A stretch of DNA of 19,002 bases from Butyricicoccus sp. (GTDB lineage: Bacteria; Bacillota; Clostridia; Oscillospirales; Butyricicoccaceae): positions 1 through 19,002 of the forward strand of contig JAUMSA010000269.1 in the NCBI GenBank assembly GCA_031293105.1. The letters run 5' to 3'. The position numbers were made by a program, and so were the translations under genes. The notes under the pieces are model-generated. The model saw nothing but the letters and a program-made list of their open reading frames with translations. It had not been told where the DNA came from and made no database searches. Each line of letters starts with the position of its first letter. The stretch's first letter is position 1. Positions 7,356 through 13,994 of the stretch are shown here, in pieces.

Positions 7356-7384
7356 ATTATATCATAGATTATTTGCCCTGCCTA
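7356..7384 (-). promoter_or_regulatory. Promoter of the sulfite-reductase-like gene
   Basis: On the minus strand a perfect TATAAT (7356-7361) follows TAGGCA (7379-7384, four of six matches) after 17 bp. The leader would be only about 20 nt and contains the AAGGAGG ribosome binding site. Confidence 0.6.
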
Positions 7385-7430
7385 GCGGCGAAATTCATCG
7401 AAAAAACACCAAAATCCAGGGGATATGCCA

Positions 7431-7462
7431 ACGCGCGGCCAGGGGTTGACCGCGCGTTTTTT
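7431..7462 (+). terminator. Terminator-like hairpin oriented on the plus strand
   Basis: The arms ACGCGCGG (7431-7438) and CCGCGCGT (7450-7457) are followed by T6 on the plus strand. It sits right after the stop of the minus-strand zinc-ribbon gene. Read on the minus strand, the hairpin lacks a following T tract. No plus-strand gene precedes it. It may be a weak terminator for the minus-strand gene or a block to antisense transcription. Confidence 0.45.
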
Positions 7463-7464
7463 CT

Positions 7465-8286
7465 TTATATCAATTCATCGTCTGTCACGGGAACGATGTC
7501 CGGCTCGACGCTGTCGAGCCGGTCGTTGACCGTCTGTTCGTCGGCAAACTGGCTGACGGGCCAGTATGTATCGTCCTCCAGCCAGGGGACATCACCGAAT
7601 TCATCGTAAAAATAGATTTCGTCGGGGTTGCTGCGCGACTGGTATACGCTCACATAGCTGCCCAGTTCGCTGTATTCCTGCAAGTCATCCTGGTCCATCC
7701 AGTCACCGCCCTGCACCTGTTCCGGGTAGAGCGAGATCATCCACCAGGTATAATCGGATGCCGGATATTCTTCGGGGAATTCCATATCCCCTTCGGTGTT
7801 CTGGAACGCCGAATACCAGCCGGCTTCGACATAATCGCCGGCTTGCACCTGATATTGGTCGGTGTCCCCGGTAAAGAAAACCGCGGTAAAGCTGCCGTCC
7901 GCCGGCTGCCAAGCGCCGCCGTAGGGAAAGTCCATCTCAGGCTCCGCGTATACATAGTCTGCGTTATCCACCGTTTCTTGAATTTTGGAAAACAGGACCG
8001 GTATCAAATTGACGGCCAAAACAGCTAGCACCACGACCAGAACCACAATCTTGGCGTTGCCGCCTTTGGCTTTGCGCTCGGCATTGCCGCCCAGGCTGGG
8101 TGCCTGCGTTGTCTCCGTGGACGGTTTGAAGGTCTTATTCCAGCGCGAAACCGAAGGCCGCGCCAATTTGCCGGTCGTTTTGGCCAGCCGGGAAGCATCC
8201 TTCTGGAATGCGGGCTTGCGCGCCCCGCACATGGGACATTCGCGCTCGCTGTCGTCATAATGGATACCGCACTGCGGACATTTCAT
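7465..8286 (-). CDS. Zinc-ribbon single-pass membrane protein of unknown function
   Basis: This 273-residue protein starts with a zinc ribbon (Cys3-x2-Cys6 and Cys17-x2-Cys20, MKCPQCG and CPMCG). A basic, low-complexity linker (about 25-77) follows, then one transmembrane helix (about 79-99, KIVVLVVVLAVLAVNLIPVLF). The C-terminal part (about 105-273) would lie outside the cell. It is strikingly acidic and rich in Trp, Tyr, Asp and Glu, and I do not recognise a domain in it. Similar zinc-ribbon plus TM plus unknown-domain proteins are common in Clostridia without assigned function. The ATG at 8286 has a G5 ribosome binding site eight bases upstream that lies inside the 3' arm of the uppP terminator. 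A promoter seems to be nested in the terminator loop. A supporting role in envelope sensing is only a guess from the neighbours. Confidence 0.75.
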   Translation of the reverse strand: MKCPQCGIHYDDSERECPMCGARKPAFQKDASRLAKTTGKLARPSVSRWNKTFKPSTETTQAPSLGGNAERKAKGGNAKIVVLVVVLAVLAVNLIPVLFSKIQETVDNADYVYAEPEMDFPYGGAWQPADGSFTAVFFTGDTDQYQVQAGDYVEAGWYSAFQNTEGDMEFPEEYPASDYTWWMISLYPEQVQGGDWMDQDDLQEYSELGSYVSVYQSRSNPDEIYFYDEFGDVPWLEDDTYWPVSQFADEQTVNDRLDSVEPDIVPVTDDELI

Positions 8287-8289
8287 AGA

Positions 8290-8339
8290 AAAAGCCCCCT
8301 TTCCTCTCCTTTCAGAATACCAGAGATTGGGGGGCTTTT
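8290..8339 (-). terminator. uppP terminator overlapping the next gene's ribosome binding site
   Basis: On the minus strand the arms AAAAGCCCCC (8339-8330) and GGGGGCTTTT (8299-8290) form a 10-bp stem with a 30-base loop, followed by a T5 tract. A CTCT/AGAG pairing inside the loop can extend the structure. The 3' arm contains the G5 that serves as the ribosome binding site of the zinc-ribbon gene. Confidence 0.7.
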
Positions 8340-8342
8340 CAA
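8314..8342 (-). promoter_or_regulatory. Promoter nested in the uppP terminator, for the zinc-ribbon gene
   Basis: On the minus strand, TTGAAA (8337-8342) is followed after exactly 17 bp by TATTCT (8314-8319), with the extended -10 dinucleotide TG. The start near 8307 lies in the terminator loop. A transcript begun here would lack the 5' arm and so keep the ribosome binding site free. Confidence 0.55.
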
Positions 8343-8353
8343 GTCCGATTCAG

Positions 8354-9190
8354 TTACGCGGCCAGCATGGTATACGCCCAATAGCCGAGCACCAGGACAC
8401 CCAGCACGATGCGGTACCAGCCAAACACCTTGAAGTCGTGGCGCTTGACGTAACCCATCAGGAAGCGGATGGCCAGGAGCGACACGATATAGGCCACCAC
8501 GGTGCCGACAATGAGCAACAGCCACTCAAACCCGGTATAGCCAAAGCCGAGTTTGAAAAATTTGAGCAGGCTGGCGCCGAACATGACGGGCACAGCCAGG
8601 AAAAACGTAAATTCGGCCGCCGCCGGGCGGGAAATGCCGATGGCGATGCTGCCGAGGATGGTCGCGCCCGAGCGCGAGGTGCCCGGGAAGATGGCCGCAA
8701 TCAGCTGGAATACGCCGATGATAAACGCATCGCCATAGGTGATGTCATGCACCCGAAGCGCGCGCGGCTGTTGGCCGCCGTTGCGGTTTTCCACGGCGAT
8801 AAACGCAATACCAAACACGATCAGGGCAATACCGACCGTCTGGAAGTTATAAAACAGGGCATTGAGCTGGTCGTCAAACAGCAGGCCGACCACGGCTGCC
8901 GGCACACAGGCAATGATGATCTTGAGCCAGAGCCGGAACACCTGCGGATCGGCCACCACCCGGCCGTGGCGGGTGCGCCGCAAGGGGACGAACCGTTTCC
9001 AATAAATCGTCAGCACGGCCAAAATCGCGCCGAACTGGATGACGACAAAAAACAATTCCTTAAAGGCTTCGGATGCATCGAGCTGTAAAAATTCATCCAC
9101 CAGAATCATGTGGCCGGTGCTCGATACGGGCAGCCATTCGGTGATGCCCTCCACGATGCCCAGGAATATGGCCTTGAGTATCTCGATCAT
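8354..9190 (-). CDS. uppP: Undecaprenyl-diphosphatase (UppP/BacA family)
   Basis: This integral membrane phosphatase converts undecaprenyl diphosphate to undecaprenyl phosphate, recycling the lipid carrier for peptidoglycan and other cell-wall polymers. Overproduction in this family gives bacitracin resistance. The 278-residue length is typical. The first signature is at residues 13-29 (VEGITEWLPVSSTGHMI), with Glu14/Glu18 of the (E/Q)xxxE motif and His27. The second is PGTSRSG at 169-175, with Arg173 matching the catalytic Arg of the family. Several hydrophobic helices surround both motifs. The ATG at 9190 follows AGGAGA by six bases. The gene lies 67 bp downstream of the lipoprotein gene in the same direction and is probably co-transcribed with it. 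Its terminator overlaps the start region of the zinc-ribbon gene. Confidence 0.95.
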   Translation of the reverse strand: MIEILKAIFLGIVEGITEWLPVSSTGHMILVDEFLQLDASEAFKELFFVVIQFGAILAVLTIYWKRFVPLRRTRHGRVVADPQVFRLWLKIIIACVPAAVVGLLFDDQLNALFYNFQTVGIALIVFGIAFIAVENRNGGQQPRALRVHDITYGDAFIIGVFQLIAAIFPGTSRSGATILGSIAIGISRPAAAEFTFFLAVPVMFGASLLKFFKLGFGYTGFEWLLLIVGTVVAYIVSLLAIRFLMGYVKRHDFKVFGWYRIVLGVLVLGYWAYTMLAA

Positions 9191-9257
9191 GCAAAATCTC
9201 CTGTCCTGCCGGCGGCAAACCCGGCTTTTTCTTTATCGTATGCCAAATAGGGGACGG

Positions 9258-9905
9258 TTATTCGGTGCGCTTAAAGACCCCTTCGGCCGCACCCGACAGG
9301 GTAATCGCGCCGTCGGCATAGGTGAAGGTGAGGTTGTTTTCCTCATCGGTCGCGGTGTTGCCGATGCCGCGGGCTACACCGTTCTGGTCGTCTAGCATGT
9401 ACTCGAACGAGCGCTCATCCATAGGGATGAGTTCGAGCGTGCGGGTGCCGTCCGTAAACGTACCCTCCCAATCGACCACCGCGTCGGTCGCCGGGTCATA
9501 CAGCTGGAAATCCGAATAGTCGGTCAGTTTGTTTTCGCCGGCGTAGTTGAATTTCTCGCCTGTGCGCTTGTTGACCGCCACCTGGCCCACCGCGGTGTTA
9601 TCCGACTTTTGCGCCACGAGGAACACATAGTATCCTTCGCCGTCGACTTCGACTTTGGTGTTGCCGTCCAAAATCATATATGTATCGGTGTCAATGGTTT
9701 CGGCCAGCAGGTTGCGGGCATCGGACACCGACATATCCGGGCTTTCGGTCACGACCTCGGACGACGCATCCGGCTGTACGTCGGACGCGGAAGACGAAAC
9801 CGCATCCACGTCCGAAGACGCGGCATACCCTTTTCCTTTTTCACATCCGCCCAGCGCGAACAGGCAGACCGCTGCCAAAGCGATCCAAGCAATCGATTTT
9901 CGCAT
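9258..9905 (-). CDS. Predicted lipoprotein of unknown function
   Basis: This is a 215-residue secreted lipoprotein. The N-terminus has a short basic region (MRK), a hydrophobic stretch and a lipobox ending LGGC, so lipidation at Cys21 is expected. A Ser/Asp-rich linker (about 28-55) precedes a soluble domain of about 150 residues that I cannot assign. It has a helical start (SDARNLLAETI), then alternating beta-like segments (YMILDGNTKVEVDGEGYYVF, VGQVAVNKRTGEKF, NLTFTYADGAITLSG). The ATG at 9905 follows AAAGGAGG by seven bases; the longer frame back to 10010 has no signal peptide. The gene has its own promoter just after the kinase gene, with a leader of about 95 nt holding two hairpins. Placement between a sensor kinase and uppP suggests an envelope role, which is inference only. 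Confidence 0.8.
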   Translation of the reverse strand: MRKSIAWIALAAVCLFALGGCEKGKGYAASSDVDAVSSSASDVQPDASSEVVTESPDMSVSDARNLLAETIDTDTYMILDGNTKVEVDGEGYYVFLVAQKSDNTAVGQVAVNKRTGEKFNYAGENKLTDYSDFQLYDPATDAVVDWEGTFTDGTRTLELIPMDERSFEYMLDDQNGVARGIGNTATDEENNLTFTYADGAITLSGAAEGVFKRTE

Positions 9906-9925
9906 AAGAATTGCCTCCTTTGAAA

Positions 9926-9964
9926 GCTGCATCTTGGGTGCAGCGCGGCGCCGGCAAAGCCGGC
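9926..9964 (-). repeat. Tandem leader hairpins before the lipoprotein gene
   Basis: The first hairpin is GCTGCA-N7-TGCAGC (9926-9944), ending six bases before the AAAGGAGG ribosome binding site. The second is GCCGGC-AAA-GCCGGC (9950-9964), which is also a direct repeat. No T tract follows, so these are not terminators. Confidence 0.5.
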
Positions 9965-10005
9965 TCCCATCATTCGGTTGGGGAAAACGCAAAGGTTCTC
10001 TTGTT

Positions 10006-10034
10006 ATCATACCGGACTTTTTTCAAAAAGGCAA
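10006..10034 (-). promoter_or_regulatory. Promoter of the lipoprotein-uppP unit
   Basis: On the minus strand, TTGCCT (10029-10034) and TATGAT (10006-10011, five of six matches) are spaced by 17 bp. The -35 begins only 11 bases after the stop codon of the kinase gene. No terminator was seen between the kinase gene and this promoter, so read-through from upstream is also possible. Confidence 0.6.
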
Positions 10035-10045
10035 CTACAATTTCT

Positions 10046-11536
10046 TTACAGCACTTTTACCGCCGTCCCGGGCACGGTAAACCAGAATTCAATGCCGCCT
10101 TCGACATTGCGCGCCCCGCAGGCGCCACCCAGCACTTCGGCCATGGCCTTGACGATGCTCAGGCCCACGCCGCTGCCGCCCAGCGCGCGCGAGCGCGCCT
10201 TGTCGGTGCGGTAAAACTTATCCCACAGGCGGGGCAGTTCGTCCTCAGAAACGCCTTCGCCCTCGTTAAAGACCGTAATCGTCGTGCCTACGCTGTTCTG
10301 TTCGGCGGTGATCTGTACGGCGCCGCCCTCGGGCGTGTAGCGGATGGCGTTGGTCAGGTAATTGTCCACCACCTGGGAAAGCATGGTGTCGTCGGTACGG
10401 ATATGCAGGCCGCAGGGCGTGTATTGCACCTTGAGGCCGCGGCCTTCGGACAGAACCGCCGTCTTTTCCACCGCCGCGCCGATCAGTTCATCCAGATCGA
10501 CGTCGGTCAAATTGGGCGTTTCGCGTCCCAGTTCCAGCTTGGACAGGTTCAAAAGCTGCATGACCAGATTATTCATGTGCACCGCTTCGTCCGAAATGGT
10601 CGAGCAGTAATAATCCCGGTCCTCGGGCGTTTCGGCGATGCCTTCTTTCAGGCCCTCGGCATAGCCCTGGATGAGGGCAATCGGGGTTTTGAGTTCATGC
10701 GACACATTGACGATGAATTCCTGCCGCATGGCATCGATTTTTTCCTTTTCCTTAATCTCCTGGCCGAGTTTCCAGTTGGAGCGCCGCAGTTCGGCGATGG
10801 TCTCCTCCAAATGCTCGGACAGGCGGTTGATCGACTGGCCGAGCTGGCCGATTTCGTCGCGCACCGGGCCTTCGTATTTCTTGGAAAAATCGAGGTCGGC
10901 CATGGCGTTAGCCACATTGCCGATGGCAATGAGCGGCCGGGTGAAATGGCGCGCCACAAAAAACGCCAGACCGATGCAAATAATCAAGGTCAGCCCGCCC
11001 GAAATGCCCAAAAACAGCATATTAAACGCCGAGTTCTGTTCCATATAGGTAAACGGGATGCGCGCGACCAGATAGCCGCTGTCCATCTGGCCGACCAGGC
11101 ACAAAAATTCCTCGCTGCGCTTTTTATCATAGACATTGACGAAATCCACGCCCTGTTTTTGCATCTTGTCGGTGTCCACGGCCTGGAAGGCGCTTTCCAC
11201 GACCGACAGCCCGTAAAACAGGGTTTCCTGTGAGCTGTCGATGCCGGTGAGCTGTTCGCGCAACACCGAGTCATAGCTGACCGTGCCGTCGCTGCCCACC
11301 AGGGTCAGGCGCACACCTTCGGTGTCCTCACTCTGGATGATCTGGTTGATGAGTGCGTCGTTTCCCGTGTCGCTGGCCTGCAAAATATCCTCATAGGTAT
11401 CCTGCAAGGCGCGTTCGCGCTGCCAAAGATAGTAGTCGTCGTACAGCGTCACGTTCAGCAGCGTGAGCACGCCGACAAAGGCAATCGCAATCGCGCAGAT
11501 AGCGGCAAAAAATTTAAATTTGATCGAATGGCGCAT
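10046..11536 (-). CDS. Sensor histidine kinase (VanS/PhoR-like)
   Basis: This 496-residue membrane sensor kinase is the likely partner of the response regulator encoded at 12146-12823. TM1 is at about residues 9-30, an extracellular sensor region of roughly 140 residues follows, and TM2 is at about 172-198. A HAMP linker comes next, then the dimerisation/phosphoacceptor domain with His280 in SHELKTP. The ATPase domain has an N box (DNYLTNAIRYTP), a variant G1 region (FNEGEGV) and a G2 box (GGSGVGLS). I chose the ATG at 11536, eight bases after GGGAG. An in-frame ATG at 11554 would lie in a palindrome and lacks a site. A strong terminator (11570-11606) lies just upstream and leaves no room for a normal promoter, so expression should depend on read-through or an internal promoter. 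The extracellular ligand is unknown. Confidence 0.93.
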   Translation of the reverse strand: MRHSIKFKFFAAICAIAIAFVGVLTLLNVTLYDDYYLWQRERALQDTYEDILQASDTGNDALINQIIQSEDTEGVRLTLVGSDGTVSYDSVLREQLTGIDSSQETLFYGLSVVESAFQAVDTDKMQKQGVDFVNVYDKKRSEEFLCLVGQMDSGYLVARIPFTYMEQNSAFNMLFLGISGGLTLIICIGLAFFVARHFTRPLIAIGNVANAMADLDFSKKYEGPVRDEIGQLGQSINRLSEHLEETIAELRRSNWKLGQEIKEKEKIDAMRQEFIVNVSHELKTPIALIQGYAEGLKEGIAETPEDRDYYCSTISDEAVHMNNLVMQLLNLSKLELGRETPNLTDVDLDELIGAAVEKTAVLSEGRGLKVQYTPCGLHIRTDDTMLSQVVDNYLTNAIRYTPEGGAVQITAEQNSVGTTITVFNEGEGVSEDELPRLWDKFYRTDKARSRALGGSGVGLSIVKAMAEVLGGACGARNVEGGIEFWFTVPGTAVKVL

Positions 11537-11552
11537 GGCTGCGTCTCCCTTC

Positions 11553-11566
11553 ATTTCCCGGGAAAT
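11553..11566. repeat. 14-bp perfect palindrome before the kinase gene
   Basis: ATTTCCCGGGAAAT is fully self-complementary. It lies between the terminator at 11570-11606 and the kinase start at 11536. It could be a protein binding site or a small RNA hairpin near the ribosome binding site. It may also be chance. Confidence 0.4.
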
Positions 11567-11569
11567 CCG

Positions 11570-11606
11570 AAAAAAAGGAGGACGGGCCAGCCGTCCCCCT
11601 TTTTTT
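11570..11606 (-). terminator. Intrinsic terminator between the YbjN gene and the kinase gene
   Basis: The 16-base arms (11570-11585 and 11591-11606) have A7/T7 ends and a GGACGG/CCGTCC core with one mismatch, around the 5-base loop GCCAG. On the minus strand a T7 tract follows the stem. The hairpin overlaps the YbjN-gene stop codon and ends about 33 bases before the kinase start. Confidence 0.85.
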
Positions 11607-12072
11607 ATTTCTCGTCCTGTTGGTCGATGTCCTGGAATGCCTCGGCAGCCGATTTGCCGCCGTACAGGATTGCGAACACACCGGGCATATATTTATCAAA
11701 CATATTGAATCCCACATAGGTCAGGCGGGTGACGATCGAATCGGCCAGACCCTGTTCCGGTTCAAAAACGCCCACCGATTTATAACTGAGTTCCCCGTCG
11801 GACAGATCCATCTGGAAATTGCCCAACAGCAGCACATAATTGACGCGCGTGATGTACTCGCTGACCGCCTCCCGCTTGTTTTCGGGGATGTTCATGGGCA
11901 GGATGGTGGTAAACAGCGCGGTGCGCGGGTTGACGATGCGCGCGACAAAACGCACATCGGGGGATACTTCGGTATTCATGGAAAAGCGGATCATGCCGCG
12001 CTCTTCATCGGTGGAAAAATTGAGTTCTTCGGCCTCATAGACCTGCTTAATCGACAAGATATCAAATGCCAT
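11605..12072 (-). CDS. YbjN domain-containing protein
   Basis: This 155-residue soluble protein matches the YbjN family (putative bacterial sensory transduction regulator). Members have an alpha/beta fold resembling type III secretion chaperones and no established enzymatic activity. Visible family traits are the N-terminal beta strands (ELNFSTDEERGMIRFSMNT), the FTTILPMNIPENKREAVSEYITRVNY segment around residues 53-79, the GNFQMDLSDGELSYKSV strands, and a C-terminal helical section ending in an acidic tail. The ATG at 12072 follows GGAGGG by ten bases. The gene sits between the response regulator gene and the kinase gene, and its promoter box is nearly identical to that of the regulator gene. 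That position suggests a modulator of the two-component system, but no biochemical role can be read from sequence. Confidence 0.75.
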   Translation of the reverse strand: MAFDILSIKQVYEAEELNFSTDEERGMIRFSMNTEVSPDVRFVARIVNPRTALFTTILPMNIPENKREAVSEYITRVNYVLLLGNFQMDLSDGELSYKSVGVFEPEQGLADSIVTRLTYVGFNMFDKYMPGVFAILYGGKSAAEAFQDIDQQDEK

Positions 12073-12097
12073 CGGGGATGCACCCTCCTTTTGAAAG

Positions 12098-12119
12098 TTC
12101 TGCCCTTAGTATACCACAA
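12098..12119 (-). promoter_or_regulatory. Promoter box of the YbjN gene (copy 2 of a repeated 22-mer)
   Basis: On the minus strand this contains the -10 TATACT (12108-12113) with an extended -10 TG, in the core GGTATACTAA. It matches 12842-12863 at 19 of 22 positions. No good -35 is visible at 16-18 bp, which is compatible with activator dependence or reliance on the extended -10. Confidence 0.6.
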
Positions 12120-12145
12120 AAGGGCGGCGCTTTCATCCGGCAATT

Positions 12146-12823
12146 TTAGACCTCAAAGCGGTAGCCATAACCACGCACGGTCTCGATTTTGCTGCCGTAT
12201 TCGCCCAGCTTGGCGCGCAGCTTTTTGATGTGGGTATCCACCGTGCGCAGGTCGCCAAAATAATCATACCCCCACACGGCGTTTAAAATCTTCTCGCGCG
12301 ACAGGGCGATGCCGCGGTTGTTTTTAAAATACACCATGAGTTCGTATTCCTTGGGGGTCAGACCGATATCGGTGCCGTGCACCCGCACTTCATGCCGGGC
12401 TTCGTCGATATCCAGTTCGCCAAAATGCGCGGCCTGCTCCTGCTGCGGGCCGAGGGCCCGGGCGAGCAAATTTTTTACGCGTGCGCACAGCACCAGCGGC
12501 GAAAATGGCTTGGTGACATAATCATCCGCGCCGCCCTGCAAACCGTGCAGCTGGTCGAGTTCCTCAGCGCGGGCGGTCAGCATCATGACCGGCAGCCGCC
12601 GGGTGCGCTCGTCCTGCCGGATGCTTTGCAGCACCGCAAAGCCATCCGCGCCCGGCATCATCACGTCCAGGATGGCCAGGTCGATCTCCTTATGTTCGCG
12701 CAGCAGCGCAAGTGCCATGGTACCGTCCTCGGCCTCCAGCATGGTGTGGCCGTCCCGTTTTAAAAAATCGGACACCAGGCGCCGGATGCGCGCCTCGTCG
12801 TCCGCAATTAAAATCACTGCCAT
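12146..12823 (-). CDS. OmpR/PhoB-family response regulator
   Basis: This 225-residue cytoplasmic transcription regulator has a receiver domain (about 1-118) with Asp8/Asp9, phosphoacceptor Asp53 (ILDVMMPG), Thr83 and Lys105 (TKPF). A winged-helix DNA-binding domain (about 133-224) follows, with the typical LTPKEYELM, VWGYDYFGDLRTVDTHI and KIETVRGYGYRF blocks. It is expected to be phosphorylated by the kinase encoded at 10046-11536. I place the start at the ATG at 12823. A GTG at 12832 is a real alternative, because the AAGGAAGGG site lies at 10 bases from the ATG and at closer spacing to the GTG. The gene order regulator, YbjN protein, kinase is unusual because the two signalling genes are not adjacent. 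Its promoter box recurs upstream of the YbjN gene. Confidence 0.94.
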   Translation of the reverse strand: MAVILIADDEARIRRLVSDFLKRDGHTMLEAEDGTMALALLREHKEIDLAILDVMMPGADGFAVLQSIRQDERTRRLPVMMLTARAEELDQLHGLQGGADDYVTKPFSPLVLCARVKNLLARALGPQQEQAAHFGELDIDEARHEVRVHGTDIGLTPKEYELMVYFKNNRGIALSREKILNAVWGYDYFGDLRTVDTHIKKLRAKLGEYGSKIETVRGYGYRFEV

Positions 12824-12841
12824 GGGGTTCACTTCCCTTCC

Positions 12842-12863
12842 TTATGCCGTTAGTATACCGCAA
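12842..12863 (-). promoter_or_regulatory. Promoter box of the response regulator gene (copy 1 of a repeated 22-mer)
   Basis: On the minus strand the core is GGTATACTAA, with -10 TATACT at 12852-12857. It differs from 12098-12119 at three of 22 positions. No clear -35 is present. Upstream lies an inverted repeat TTCGG-N8-CCGAA (12875-12892), where an activator could bind. Confidence 0.6.
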
Positions 12864-12901
12864 GATTTTGAATATTCGGTGAACAACCCGAACTTTTTTG
12901 C

Positions 12902-12946
12902 AAAAAAAATTTCTCCAGCGGCCCGATTGGGGAAGCCGCTGGAGAA
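12902..12946 (-). terminator. Terminator of the TIM-barrel isomerase gene
   Basis: The perfect 12-bp arms TTCTCCAGCGGC (12911-12922) and GCCGCTGGAGAA (12935-12946) surround a 12-base loop. On the minus strand they are followed by a T8 tract. It separates the isomerase gene from the response regulator gene. Confidence 0.9.
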
Positions 12947-12956
12947 GGGCAGGGGA

Positions 12957-13889
12957 TCAGTGATTTAAAACCATGGCGCGCTTTAAGATATCGAGCGAAT
13001 AGAGGTGGCCTTCCATCATGCTCATGGTCAGGTCTTCCATCTCGAGCGAAACGACGTCGTTGTAGCCCGACATGCGGACGACCGACAGGAATTCGCTCCA
13101 CCACTGTTCGCTGTGGCCCGAGCCGACGGCGACAAAGTTCCAGGCGCGGCGGGCAAAATCGTGGATGGTCTTGGTGTCGAGGACACCGTTGGGGTCGACG
13201 ACATAGCGCTCCAGACGGGCGTCCTTGCCATGTACATGGTACAGCGCACCGGCCGCGCCCAGCACACGGGCGGCAGCCATCGGGTCGCCTGCCTGCCAGA
13301 ACATGTGCGAGGGGTCGAGGTTCATGCCCACCATGGGGCCGACCGCGTCACGCAGCTTCAGGCAGGTTTCCACATTGTACACGAGCTGGAAGGGGTGGTT
13401 TTCCAGTGCAATCTTTTCGATGCCGCATTCCTTAGCCAGCGCCACCAGGCGGGTCCATTCGGGGATGGCGACTTCCTCCCACTGGTACTTGAGCACATCC
13501 TGGGTTTCCGGCGGCCACGAAGTGGTGATCCAGACCGGGGTTTTGTCGCCCTTGCAGCCGGCCGGCAAGCCGCTCATCATGACGATTTTCTTGACGCCCA
13601 GTTCACCAGCTAAGCGGAAGGTCTTTTCGGTCACGTCCATGTCGTGCTCGTAGGCGAGGGGATTGCCCGCGCAGTTGAGCGAATCGAGGGTCAGGCCGCG
13701 GGCGGTAATCTCTTTATACCACTTGTCGCGCGCGCCCTTATCGCTGACGACCGTGTCCAAATCGATATGCGGCGCAGCCGACCAGTTGCCGGTCGCAATC
13801 TCGAGCAGGGGGATCTCCTGCTGGACACAGAAATCGAGCGCTTCTTCGTAAGGAAGGGTTAGGGTGCAGGTCTTGATGCCAAGTTTCAT
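12957..13889 (-). CDS. Sugar phosphate isomerase/epimerase family TIM-barrel protein
   Basis: This 310-residue cytoplasmic protein has the xylose-isomerase-like TIM-barrel fold shared by IolE, IolI, Hyi and related isomerases, dehydratases and epimerases. The metal-binding set is visible: Glu163 (ALENHP), Asp192 and His195 (NLDPSH), His218/His220 (YHVHGKD) and Glu283 (SLEMED). A divalent metal such as Mn2+ or Co2+ is expected. The ATG at 13889 is chosen because GAGG lies nine bases upstream. The ATG at 13904 would have GGAG only two bases away. The gene is divergent from an IolG-like dehydrogenase gene, so a 2-keto-inositol or similar keto-sugar is a plausible substrate. The family is too broad to name the reaction from sequence. 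Confidence 0.88.
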   Translation of the reverse strand: MKLGIKTCTLTLPYEEALDFCVQQEIPLLEIATGNWSAAPHIDLDTVVSDKGARDKWYKEITARGLTLDSLNCAGNPLAYEHDMDVTEKTFRLAGELGVKKIVMMSGLPAGCKGDKTPVWITTSWPPETQDVLKYQWEEVAIPEWTRLVALAKECGIEKIALENHPFQLVYNVETCLKLRDAVGPMVGMNLDPSHMFWQAGDPMAAARVLGAAGALYHVHGKDARLERYVVDPNGVLDTKTIHDFARRAWNFVAVGSGHSEQWWSEFLSVVRMSGYNDVVSLEMEDLTMSMMEGHLYSLDILKRAMVLNH

Positions 13890-13954
13890 AACAGCATTCC
13901 TCATTTCTCCGGATGTCTTGCCTTCTCAGGCTACTCTATTACTTCTTCGGCCTT

Positions 13955-13984
13955 ATTGTAGCATAGCGACACGTGCCCGTTCAA
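13955..13984 (-). promoter_or_regulatory. Promoter of the TIM-barrel isomerase gene
   Basis: On the minus strand, TTGAAC (13979-13984) is followed after 18 bp by TACAAT (13955-13960), preceded by the extended -10 TG. The leader would be about 60 nt. Confidence 0.6.
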
Positions 13985-13994
13985 GTATTTTGCA

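Noticed and set aside
7373..7609. 78-codon plus-strand open frame in the gap before the zinc-ribbon gene
   Set aside because: It runs through the terminator-like hairpin and into the zinc-ribbon gene antisense, with no domain or ribosome binding site.
9906..10010. N-terminal extension of the lipoprotein to 10010
   Set aside because: It would bury the signal peptide and lipobox inside the protein and covers the AAAGGAGG site for the start at 9905.
9911..11233. 440-codon plus-strand open frame opposite the histidine kinase gene
   Set aside because: It is a shadow of the kinase frame: no domain, no ribosome binding site, and it crosses the lipoprotein promoter.
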